From positions 1-5,891 of the forward strand of contig CAZCYD010000101.1 in the NCBI GenBank assembly GCA_964502735.1: a DNA stretch of 5,891 nt. Direction: 5' to 3'. The notes under the pieces are model-generated. The model searched no databases and was not told the origin of the DNA. It saw only the letters and a program-made list of their open reading frames with translations. Each line of letters begins with the position of its first letter. Position 1 is the first letter of the stretch. The translations under genes and the position numbers were made by a program. Source of the DNA: JACKAN01 sp964502735. Its GTDB lineage: Bacteria > Bdellovibrionota > Bdellovibrionia > Bdellovibrionales > UBA1609. Shown here in pieces: positions 1 through 5,839 of the stretch.

Positions 1-236
1 ACCCATAACCCTCTCGACCTAAAAGTCACCTCGTCTGTTTGATGCAAACTTATAACTCCAAGAATATTGTTCTCTCGTTCAAAAACAAAAAACCAAACGG
101 GATTGTCTAGCAGGCTTGCATCTATCTTTCCGTTTGGGTCTATTGCGCTCGTTTTTTCTATAGGGCTCAGTCTATTAGGCCAAAGAAATTTTGACCAGTA
201 TTCGTATACCTGCTCAAAAGAACTCTCCCTTATCAT
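1..236 (-). CDS. GNAT-family N-acetyltransferase, N-terminal part (cut by window edge)
   Basis: An open frame of 78 complete codons starts at ATG 236-234 and leaves the window at position 1, so the C-terminal part is missing. The protein begins MIRESSFEQVYEYW. A tryptophan- and phenylalanine-rich strand pair (about residues 47-62, including NPVWFFVFE and NILGVISLH) is followed by RSRGLWV at 73-79. That layout matches the beta strands of a GNAT fold leading into motif A, where an 'RGlwV.p.yRGkGiG' stretch binds acetyl-CoA; the binding loop itself would lie outside the window. The substrate cannot be guessed. An in-frame stop lies five codons upstream with no other start between, so this ATG is the only choice. 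The ribosome site is poor (GAG directly before the ATG). It lies 81 bases after hemL on the same strand with no terminator seen, so it may be the third gene of the hem operon. The family call is fairly secure, the function unknown. Confidence 0.7.
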   Translation of the reverse strand, partial: MIRESSFEQVYEYWSKFLWPNRLSPIEKTSAIDPNGKIDASLLDNPVWFFVFERENNILGVISLHQTDEVTFRSRGLW

Positions 237-290
237 CTCAAACCATAATTAATTAAGATGTTAACCTTATAGAAATCTTTTTTCATTAAC

Positions 291-329
291 TTTACCTAAT
301 GTGTTCACCTAATATTTTTACCTAATATT
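291..329. repeat. Three tandem copies of a 13-bp unit over the hemL stop codon
   Basis: The copies start at 291, 304 and 317, exactly 13 bases apart. They read tttacctaatgtg, ttcacctaatatt and tttacctaatatt, sharing the core acctaat. On the coding strand of hemL the core is ATTAGGT, and the stop codon TAA (320-318) lies inside the copy nearest the gene. Because 13 is not a multiple of three, the copies do not extend the reading frame. The array looks like a local tandem duplication of the 3' end of hemL. No function is visible. Confidence 0.8.
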
Positions 330-1607
330 TTTTGCCGCTGCTAAAATCTTTTCAGTTGCCTCACTGAGTATATCTTCAGTATGAGCCATAGATAAAAATC
401 CCACCTCATAGGCACTAGGGGGAAGGTAAATGTTCTGCTCCAAACACGAATGAAATAATTTTTTATATTCCTCTTCCATTTTTGGGTGAAATTGATCTAT
501 TGCTCTGATGGTTTTATTACTAGGATTATAGTGGAGCCAAAATAAAGAGCCTTGTCTTGCAACAGTAAATTTGGACTCTAGTTTCTCTAAGCCCGCTTTA
601 AGCTCTTCTTCAAAAATTTTTCCTCTATTTTCTAATTCCCTATAAACATTTTGTGACTTTAAAAGGCTTAAAGTTGTTTGCCCGGCCACCATACTAACTG
701 GATGACCAGACATTGTGCCGGCCTGATAAACGGGACCGCTTGGAGATAATAAATCCAAATACTTGGCCTTACCCGCACAACAACCAACGGGAAACCCTCC
801 CCCAATAATTTTTCCATAAGTGACTAGGTCTGGCTCTATCCCTAAGAGTTCACTCATGCCACCATAAGACACGCGAAAACCCGTAATCACTTCATCAAAA
901 ATAATTAAAGATCCATTTTGTCTCAACAATTGACTTAAACCAATTAAGTAATCAGGTCTTTGTTTTAATAAGCCAAAATTAGCTGGCAAAGGTTCAATAA
1001 TAAGTGCCGCAATATCCTTTCCGTGCTCATCAAGAATTTTTTTAATGGCATCCAGGTCATCAAGAGGAGCGACCAGAGTTTCTGAAACGACCTTGTCTGT
1101 CACTCCCGCGCTATTACTTGCAGCGCCAAAATGAGCTAGTCCACTCCCTGCTTTTACCAACATAGAGTCGGTATGACCATGGTAGCAGCCCTCCAGTTTT
1201 ATAATTTTATTTCTGTTGGTAGCGGCCCTTGCAATTCGCAGTGCTGTCATGACCGCCTCTGTACCCGATGAAACAAACCTTAATTTTTCAACAAAGGGAA
1301 TCGTATCTACTATCTGTTCGGCAAAATTCAAAGAAAAGGGTTCGCAGGCCCCCAAGCCCCATGCTGTATCAACAATCTCATGAATCGCTTTTACAACTTC
1401 CTGATTGCGATGGCCGAGTATATTCGGCCCAAACCCTTGGCAAAAATCTATATACTCCTTACCTTCAACGTCAGTTATATGAGCTCCATGACCTCGTTGA
1501 AAAAAAATTGGAGTACCTCCAACTGATTTAAAGGCTCTTACTGGACTCTGCACACCACCAGGTAAAACTCTTTGAGATCTTAAAAATAACTCTTTTGATT
1601 GATCCAT
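318..1607 (-). CDS. hemL: Glutamate-1-semialdehyde 2,1-aminomutase
   Basis: HemL is a cytosolic, PLP-dependent enzyme that converts glutamate-1-semialdehyde to 5-aminolaevulinate, the second step of the C5 route to haem. The 429-residue protein has the usual family length. Visible marks are LPGGVQSPVRAF at 15-26, the cofactor phosphate loop SSGTEA at 113-118, CYHG at 141-144, FDEV at 237-240 with the pyridine-binding Asp238, the PLP lysine Lys266 in TYGKIIGGG, and GTMSGHP at 297-303 (the more usual form is GTLSGNP). The frame is also open upstream to an ATG at 1637. I prefer ATG 1607 because the homologous sequence begins there (MDQSKELF) and a GGAG ribosome site lies 9 bases before it (1620-1617). 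The reductase gene stops one base upstream (TAA-C-ATG), so the two genes are probably translationally coupled. The stop codon lies inside a 13-bp tandem repeat. Identity is certain. Confidence 0.97.
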   Translation of the reverse strand: MDQSKELFLRSQRVLPGGVQSPVRAFKSVGGTPIFFQRGHGAHITDVEGKEYIDFCQGFGPNILGHRNQEVVKAIHEIVDTAWGLGACEPFSLNFAEQIVDTIPFVEKLRFVSSGTEAVMTALRIARAATNRNKIIKLEGCYHGHTDSMLVKAGSGLAHFGAASNSAGVTDKVVSETLVAPLDDLDAIKKILDEHGKDIAALIIEPLPANFGLLKQRPDYLIGLSQLLRQNGSLIIFDEVITGFRVSYGGMSELLGIEPDLVTYGKIIGGGFPVGCCAGKAKYLDLLSPSGPVYQAGTMSGHPVSMVAGQTTLSLLKSQNVYRELENRGKIFEEELKAGLEKLESKFTVARQGSLFWLHYNPSNKTIRAIDQFHPKMEEEYKKLFHSCLEQNIYLPPSAYEVGFLSMAHTEDILSEATEKILAAAKNIR

Positions 1608-1608
1608 G

Positions 1609-2526
1609 TTAATAAACTCCGTCTGAAAAAATAGCACTATTAATTATACTCTTAACCTTAACAGACAAGTGTCTTTTTGATTGCACATCGATGGATTCAA
1701 CGTCAGTAATATGCTTTAAGTTATAGATGTTAATAAAATCTTTTTTAAAATCCTTCACATTATTGGGAACTCCTAGATCTAACAAAATCAAGGGCGCTAC
1801 AATATTTTTAAAGTCGGTCTCAAAAAAGATGGGACTCTTAAGTTGAAGAGCAAAAACGACTATATCGTGTTTATCAAAAATTAAATCTGATAGACTCTTG
1901 CCAGGGTACTTATATTTTCTCTCGAGATCTATGACTTTCAGAGGGTTCCGCCCAAAAAAACTGACAAACTTATGGTCTTTTGATTTTAGATAGCCCAAGA
2001 ATTCCTGGGCCATTAACCCGGTTCCAACTATGGCAATGCTCTCATAACCACTGCGTCCGTTCAGAATTTTCTCAAAAAATATTCTTGCGACTGAGGACTC
2101 ATACTTTGAAAGTTCAACCTCTTCCTCTACCTTTTTTGCCAACCCAAATGCACAACTGAATATTTTCTTTAGGTCTTCATCTAGTCTCACATTCTTTTGA
2201 CTACTCTTGACGCATCGCTTTATTTGCGAGAGTATCTGACTGTCCGCAAAAATCGCCGTATTTAGACCCAGCATTGTGTAGAGAAGCTTCGTATAAGCCT
2301 CAATCCCTCTATATAGATAACCTTTATCAAAAACCTGCGGTACGGCTTCAGAAAGAAAGTAAACTTCTTCGCGGTTACAGGTGGACAAGTAAACCTTAGA
2401 CCCATTAGGTATCTGCATATATGTCAGGCTTAGACTGAAGTCTTTTTTGCTCGTGAGCAAGTCCTCATGACTGTGATGGACATCGTCAAAGCCGTACACA
2501 TAAAAACGATCTAATATCTGTTTCAC
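1609..2526 (-). CDS. hemA: Glutamyl-tRNA reductase homologue lacking the dimerisation domain
   Basis: Glutamyl-tRNA reductase uses NADPH to reduce glutamyl-tRNA to glutamate-1-semialdehyde, the HemL substrate. Counting from the first GTG (2529), the catalytic domain shows STCNRE at 49-54 with nucleophile Cys51. The family motif GLDSxVxGExQI appears as GLNTAIFADSQI (88-99), so its Gly-Glu is replaced by Ala-Asp. The nucleotide domain has IAIVGTGLM (165-173) and LLDLGVPNNV (249-258). The protein ends at about 305 residues, against about 415 in the family, so only a stub of the linking helix remains and the C-terminal dimerisation domain is absent. I see no frameshift; the frame runs cleanly into the TAA one base before hemL. 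Two GTG codons stand in a row. The second (2526) has better spacing from the AAGGGG ribosome site, and its GTGA overlaps the stop of a 9-codon upstream frame. Position before hemL supports the role. It could be a functional short form, or a partly decayed enzyme with a full copy elsewhere. Confidence 0.85.
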   Translation of the reverse strand: MKQILDRFYVYGFDDVHHSHEDLLTSKKDFSLSLTYMQIPNGSKVYLSTCNREEVYFLSEAVPQVFDKGYLYRGIEAYTKLLYTMLGLNTAIFADSQILSQIKRCVKSSQKNVRLDEDLKKIFSCAFGLAKKVEEEVELSKYESSVARIFFEKILNGRSGYESIAIVGTGLMAQEFLGYLKSKDHKFVSFFGRNPLKVIDLERKYKYPGKSLSDLIFDKHDIVVFALQLKSPIFFETDFKNIVAPLILLDLGVPNNVKDFKKDFINIYNLKHITDVESIDVQSKRHLSVKVKSIINSAIFSDGVY

Positions 2527-2552
2527 CACTCCCCTTGGGCTTTTGCAATCAT
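2523..2552 (-). other. Nine-codon upstream reading frame before the reductase gene
   Basis: ATG at 2552-2550 opens a frame encoding MIAKAQGEW. Its TGA (2525-2523) overlaps the second GTG start of the reductase in a GTGA arrangement. A weak AGAG ribosome site lies 7 bases before the ATG. The frame also contains the AAGGGG that serves as the reductase ribosome site, so translating it would affect access to that site. Nothing in the peptide, such as a run of one amino acid, points to attenuation. Such short frames arise often by chance, so this is only a candidate leader peptide. Confidence 0.3.
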
Positions 2553-2579
2553 TTGGTTACTCTAGTTTAGAGATTACAA

Positions 2580-2588
2580 TTTATAACA
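2580..2588 (-). promoter_or_regulatory. Candidate extended -10 promoter for the hem operon
   Basis: Read on the minus strand this is TGTTATAAA: a TATAAA -10 box (5 of 6 to TATAAT) preceded by the TGn extension. No convincing -35 box lies 16-18 bases upstream, which is tolerated in extended -10 promoters. Transcription would start near 2573, giving a leader of about 45 bases that includes the 9-codon frame. AT-rich sequence makes chance matches likely. Confidence 0.4.
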
Positions 2589-2649
2589 CATAATTCAATA
2601 CAGAAGTAAAGTCTAAACCTGATTGTACAACTCACTAAAACTCTTTAAG

Positions 2650-2679
2650 TTGCCAGGGCTCATTCAATAGGAATACAAT
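2650..2679 (+). promoter_or_regulatory. Sigma-70-type promoter for the MBOAT-like gene
   Basis: TTGCCA (2650-2655, 5 of 6 to TTGACA) and TACAAT (2674-2679, 5 of 6 to TATAAT) are separated by 18 bases. This is the best promoter match in the window. An ATG copy begins at 2689, only 10 bases after the -10 box. If the following N run is an artefact, transcription would begin 2-4 bases before the start codon and the message would be essentially leaderless. Confidence 0.55.
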
Positions 2680-2700
2680 TTCTGTTAAATGAAATCTCCC

Positions 2701-2800
2701 NNNNNNNNNNNNNNNNNNNNNNNNNNNNNNNNNNNNNNNNNNNNNNNNNNNNNNNNNNNNNNNNNNNNNNNNNNNNNNNNNNNNNNNNNNNNNNNNNNNN
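2701..2800. other. Assembly gap of 100 N, probably spurious
   Basis: Exactly 100 N is a common placeholder for a gap of unknown size. The 13 bases before it (2688-2700, aatgaaatctccc) are identical to the 13 bases after it (2801-2813). That is what two overlapping contig ends look like when a scaffolder fails to merge them. Collapsing the overlap yields a continuous sequence in which the promoter and in-frame stop of the left side lead directly into the ATG of the right side. The alternative is a true 13-bp direct repeat flanking missing DNA. Confidence 0.85.
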
Positions 2801-2801
2801 A

Positions 2802-4142
2802 ATGAAATCTCCCGAAGTTATCGAGTCCTCTCTGCTATCTCTAGAAAAAAGTGTTGTTGCCTTTTTATCTAAAACTCCACGCACTTGGGGGCCGACAGCC
2901 TTTGTGCTGCTCATTGGACTTTGTTTTTATTTTGTAATCTTCCCTATGGCGACCCAGCACTCAACTTTTCAACTAAGACCCGAACTCTTTAACCAAAGAA
3001 CTCCTATGTTGTGGCCTATAGTTTTTGGGGCTCTGCTTGCCCCTTATCTCCCCTCCCGTTTGTTCACTTACTTTCTGGTTGTTTTCACTTTTGTGCTTTG
3101 GCAGGCACTTTGTTGGCAGAAACTTCCTGTCTCTGTAGGTTCTTGGGTTGTTCCTTTATATTTACTATTTTGTTTTCTGATTTTACGGAAAAAACCTTCA
3201 AGGTTTTTTCCTCTTCTTTTTAGATCCCTAATATTAATAATTTCTTTTTTTGCGGTGGGCTATGCGCTGGCAAAAGAGGCCTCATCAAAAAATAATAACG
3301 AAATTCTGCGCCTATTTTGGACCATTCACCCTCAGTTTTATCTTCTATTTGTTATTTCTTGGCTATTTTCTGCAATCAAAAAACAAGATCTCTTATTGTC
3401 TATTCACCCGATGAACCTCACATGGGGTACTCTTTGGCCACAAGAAAGCTCTCTAGTCTTAACTTCAAAAGAAGTCTGGGAACAGTGGTGGCAAGGATTA
3501 TACAACTGTATGTTGGGGACTTTTCTCTTTTTTTTAGTTTTTGGTTTAAAGCTTTTAGCTAAAGACGTTCGCATCGATGGACACTTACTTGTTGGTTTTT
3601 ATTATGTGTATTTTATAATTTACCTTGTGGCTTCTTTTAACTTATATATTGGATTCTCTAGAATGTTGAGAATTCGATGTCCCGATCCCACACACTTCTT
3701 AATTTTTGCCAAAACTCCTATGGAGGTGTGGCAGAGGGGCTCAACATATCTATATCGCTTTTTCTTGAGATTTATCTATCTGCCCATCTACCGCAAGGTG
3801 AAAAATTATTTTATCACTATTCTTGTCTGTCTTGTCCTGATTATCAGCCACATGTTTCTATTCCACGACATTGTTGTCCGCAATCTCTACGCCTTTTTAG
3901 TTCCTGAGCTTAATGCCCCAAATGTGCCCGTTCTTCCTGTTGTCATCTTTTCTTTTTCTTGGGCATTGCTCTGGTTCACTTGGATTTTTATTGGCTCAAC
4001 TGTGTGGCGCAAAATCTTATTAAAATTTCACTCTCCTGCATTAAGCTGGTTATCCGTCCTTGCCACTCACATTGTCGCAGCCTCCATTCACCCTATGGCC
4101 ACGACGTGGCTAACTCCGACTTTTACAAAACTCTTGAATTAA
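2802..4142 (+). CDS. Polytopic membrane protein, divergent MBOAT-like O-acyltransferase
   Basis: The 446-residue protein is rich in Phe, Leu and Trp, with roughly nine or more hydrophobic segments (for example about 31-48, 71-100, 114-128, 141-156, 178-191, 236-252, 262-285, 334-356, 378-400). Three places recall the MBOAT family, which transfers acyl groups across or within membranes: HPMNLTWGTLW (202-212) resembles the 'FP.l..GP' region; YVYFIIYLVASFNLYIGFSR (268-287) resembles 'iYlDFsGysdiaiG'; and KTPMEVWQRG with YRFFLRFIYLPIY (304-330) resembles 'eFWrrW..sLs.wlrdYlYiPl'. His350 or His355 could be the catalytic membrane histidine. Length fits the family, but the match is weak and the usual GLWHG context is absent. 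No AlgJ/AlgX or Dlt partner lies nearby, so no substrate is proposed. The ATG copy before the N gap is preceded directly by an in-frame TAA, which supports this start. No ribosome site is seen; the message may be leaderless. The gene ends 65 bases from a convergent gene. Confidence 0.6.
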   Translation: MKSPEVIESSLLSLEKSVVAFLSKTPRTWGPTAFVLLIGLCFYFVIFPMATQHSTFQLRPELFNQRTPMLWPIVFGALLAPYLPSRLFTYFLVVFTFVLWQALCWQKLPVSVGSWVVPLYLLFCFLILRKKPSRFFPLLFRSLILIISFFAVGYALAKEASSKNNNEILRLFWTIHPQFYLLFVISWLFSAIKKQDLLLSIHPMNLTWGTLWPQESSLVLTSKEVWEQWWQGLYNCMLGTFLFFLVFGLKLLAKDVRIDGHLLVGFYYVYFIIYLVASFNLYIGFSRMLRIRCPDPTHFLIFAKTPMEVWQRGSTYLYRFFLRFIYLPIYRKVKNYFITILVCLVLIISHMFLFHDIVVRNLYAFLVPELNAPNVPVLPVVIFSFSWALLWFTWIFIGSTVWRKILLKFHSPALSWLSVLATHIVAASIHPMATTWLTPTFTKLLN

Positions 4143-4207
4143 ACCGTAGTTTATTGGCCTCTTTCAAACTTAGAATTGAATTTGCAGTCCTCATTACGGA
4201 GGTTCAA

Positions 4208-4543
4208 CTACAGTGCTTTACGATCCTCCCGAAGCAGACGAGCTCGGATACGCAGACGAATCCACCAATACGCTACACACAAACCTACCAATAACGCTTC
4301 AAGTGCGACAATGCTTATATAAAAAACAGGATTTTGTTGAAATGGAATTTCAACCATCTTAAAGTGAATAGGTGAATATCCATCGCGCATAGTTACAGAT
4401 CCTGACAAGATTGTTGAAACTAAAATAAATCCCAAAAAAATGATGACACAGGAGATAACCCAGGGAAAGGTCTTTAAAACAGATCTAATGTCACTGTCAT
4501 TTTCATCTAACCAACTGAATTTCATTATAATGACAATACTCAT
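4208..4543 (-). CDS. Small two-helix membrane protein of unknown function
   Basis: I do not recognise this 111-residue protein. Two clear hydrophobic helices are visible, at about 27-47 (PWVISCVIIFLGFILVSTI) and 72-95 (NPVFYISIVALEALL onwards, ending YWWI). They are joined by a polar loop of about 25 residues containing an acidic and a basic residue pair. The C-terminus is strongly basic (RLRIRARLLREDRK), so by the positive-inside rule both ends should be cytoplasmic and the loop periplasmic. There is no signal peptidase or lipobox motif. The start may be ATG 4543, with a weak GAG ribosome site 6 bases before, or ATG 4525 (MKFSWLDEND), which has none. It converges on the MBOAT-like gene and lies 68 bases after the toxin remnant on the same strand. 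The coherent topology argues for a real gene. Confidence 0.6.
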   Translation of the reverse strand: MSIVIIMKFSWLDENDSDIRSVLKTFPWVISCVIIFLGFILVSTILSGSVTMRDGYSPIHFKMVEIPFQQNPVFYISIVALEALLVGLCVAYWWIRLRIRARLLREDRKAL

Positions 4544-4611
4544 TACAATCTCAGGTCACAACAATCAAATTTAATATAATATTTTGAAACCCTTCAACCC
4601 GCATGCCTTAA

Positions 4612-4875
4612 TTACTCATAGACCTCTTTGCGATGACCAACTTTAATGATTGTAACTTTAATTATTTCGTTTTCGATCAAGTAGATGACTCTATAATCTT
4701 GAATGCGGACTCGGTAGAGCGAGTCTAAACCTTTCATCTTTTTTATTTGAAGTAGTTCAGTATAGGGATTTAAAGATATAAGACGAACGGCATCTAATAT
4801 TTTCTGCTGAATCTTAGGCCGCAGAGCTTGAAGTTCTTTAGCCGCACTCTTCTTGAAAACAATCTTCCTAATTAT
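4612..4875 (-). pseudogene. RelE/ParE-family toxin frame with no usable start codon, probable relic
   Basis: An uninterrupted frame of 87 codons follows a stop at 4878-4876. It reads as an almost complete RelE/ParE-superfamily toxin: KIVFKKSAAKELQAL (helix 1, 4-18), IQQKILDAVRLISLNP (22-37), KKMKGLDSLYRVRIQDYRVI (45-64) and IIKVGHRKEVYE (76-87). The conserved Arg and Tyr of the YRVRxxDYRVxY core and the terminal HRKEVY are present; in RelE proteins these positions carry mRNA cleavage in the ribosome. No ATG, GTG or TTG occurs between the upstream stop and the conserved body. The frame opens ATA ATT AGG AAG ATT, where homologues would have Met. A single ATG-to-ATA change would explain it; a rare ATT start is the alternative. 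There is no ribosome site and no antitoxin frame; tRNA-Arg lies only 43 bases upstream. Most likely it is the residue of a toxin-antitoxin pair whose first half was lost. Confidence 0.75.
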
Positions 4876-4918
4876 TTAGGATTTATTGAGTTTTATGAAA
4901 AAATCTATATGAGAAAAA

Positions 4919-4995
4919 TGGCGCGCCCGGGAGGATTCGAACCACCGACCACTTGATTCGTAGTCAAGTACTCTATCCAACTGAGCTACGGGCGC
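4919..4995 (-). tRNA. tRNA-Arg (anticodon ACG)
   Basis: The minus strand folds as a 77-base cloverleaf with encoded CCA. Acceptor GCGCCCG pairs with CGGGCGC, then come discriminator G and CCA (4921-4919). Anticodon stem CTTGA/TCAAG encloses CTACGAA with anticodon ACG at 4961-4959. T-stem GGTGG... is followed by the TTCGAAT loop and CCTCC. After deamination to ICG this tRNA would read CGU, CGC and CGA. Five T residues follow the CCA directly. A possible promoter is TTGATT (5036-5031), 17 bases, then a weak TAAACC (5013-5008). Confidence 0.97.
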
Positions 4996-5079
4996 GCAGA
5001 GCCAACAGGTTTAGACGCTCTATTTAAATAAATCAAGGAATACATTGAAAAGAGTCCGACATTGTGAAAAAAACTACCT

Positions 5080-5679
5080 ATGTCCAAAAATAATCAACAA
5101 TGCTGGTTAGATAGCTTTAGCGAGGCCCAAAAAACTCTCGCAAGCTTTGCAGAAGATCCCTCCCAACTTGCCAAGTGCGAGAGTTTTTCAAATTGGTTAA
5201 TAGAAGTTTATAAAAACAAAGGCACGGTATTTACCTGTGGAAATGGTGGATCACACTGTGATGCGATGCACTTTGCTGAAGAGATGACAGGTCGTTATCG
5301 CAAAAATCGACGAGCTCTCGGAGCCTTAGCTCTTGGCGACCCGAGTCACATCACTTGCGTAAGCAATGACTACGGTTTTGATCAAATTTTTTCACGTCAG
5401 TTAGAAGGACTAGCAAGAAGTGGAGACTTACTAATAGGCATTAGCACCAGTGGAAACTCCCAGAATGTTATAAATGCTGTATTGAAGGCAAAAGACATGG
5501 GGCTCAGATCTATTGGTCTTTTAGGAAAGGACGGGGGAAAGCTTAAAGAGTTGGTAGATTTGGCCATTATTATCCCTGGGCAAACCGCAGATCGCATTCA
5601 GGAAATGCACATTAAATTAATCCATATAGTAATTGAAAGTGTGGAGCGAGAACTTTTTCCTGAAAATTACTCAATCTAG
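5080..5679 (+). CDS. gmhA: Phosphoheptose isomerase (sedoheptulose 7-phosphate isomerase)
   Basis: GmhA converts D-sedoheptulose 7-phosphate to D-glycero-D-manno-heptose 7-phosphate, the first committed step to the ADP-heptose used in the LPS inner core. It is a cytosolic SIS-domain tetramer. The 199-residue protein is near family length (about 192). It shows CGNGGSHCDAMHFAEEMTG at 53-71, containing His64 and the catalytic Glu68, the sugar-phosphate loop ISTSGNS at 121-127, GKDGGK in the third quarter, and ADRIQEMHIKLIH at 170-182 with Gln174 and His182, matching E. coli Gln172 and His180. All active-site residues are therefore present. ATG 5080 is the first start after an in-frame TGA at 5065; the region before it is A-rich (GAAAAAAACTACCT) without a clear ribosome site. 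The gene stands alone between divergent tRNA-Arg and co-directional tRNA-Ser, with no other heptose genes in view. Confidence 0.97.
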   Translation: MSKNNQQCWLDSFSEAQKTLASFAEDPSQLAKCESFSNWLIEVYKNKGTVFTCGNGGSHCDAMHFAEEMTGRYRKNRRALGALALGDPSHITCVSNDYGFDQIFSRQLEGLARSGDLLIGISTSGNSQNVINAVLKAKDMGLRSIGLLGKDGGKLKELVDLAIIIPGQTADRIQEMHIKLIHIVIESVERELFPENYSI

Positions 5680-5747
5680 GGAGCTCGCTTCTTGATTCCA
5701 GGTAAAGCCTGTGGCAATGTCACACTTCAGCTTTAAATACCTGTTGC

Positions 5748-5839
5748 GGAGAGATGGGTGAGTGGCTGAAACCAGCAGTTTGCTAAACTGTCGTACGGGT
5801 AACACCGTACCGCGGGTTCAAATCCCGCTCTCTCCGCCA
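5748..5839 (+). tRNA. tRNA-Ser (anticodon GCT)
   Basis: A 92-base class II tRNA with encoded CCA (5837-5839). Acceptor GGAGAGA (5748-5754) pairs with TCTCTCC (5829-5835), discriminator G. Anticodon stem GCAGT/ACTGT holds loop TTGCTAA with anticodon GCT at 5782-5784, reading AGU and AGC. The long variable arm has a perfect 6-bp stem, GTACGG (5793-5798) with CCGTAC (5805-5810), as expected for serine. T-arm is GCGGG, TTCAAAT, CCCGC. It lies 68 bases after gmhA on the same strand. An AT-rich TTTAAATA (5732-5739) just upstream could be its -10 region, but no good -35 accompanies it. Confidence 0.97.

Noticed and set aside
67..252. 61-codon plus-strand frame at the left edge
   Set aside because: It is antisense to the acetyltransferase frame, which has family-like sequence; the plus-strand product resembles nothing and has no ribosome site.
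1268..1531. 87-codon plus-strand frame inside hemL
   Set aside because: It is antisense to conserved HemL coding sequence and has no recognisable product.
2660..2914. 84-codon minus-strand frame crossing the N run
   Set aside because: A third of it is unknown residues, and it is antisense to the start of the MBOAT-like gene; it exists only because N bases contain no stops.
4189..4202. Inverted repeat CCTC-6-GAGG between the convergent genes as a bidirectional terminator
   Set aside because: Only 4 bp of stem and no T-run on either strand.
4584..4597. Inverted repeat ttgaa-accc-ttcaa as a terminator for the toxin frame
   Set aside because: The stem is 5 bp with only one G-C pair and has no T-run after it on the minus strand; too weak to call.
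5712..5726. TGTG...CACA element upstream of tRNA-Ser as a CRP-like site
   Set aside because: The half-site spacing and the TGTGA/TCACA match are imperfect, and such a site before a tRNA gene is not expected; treated as chance.
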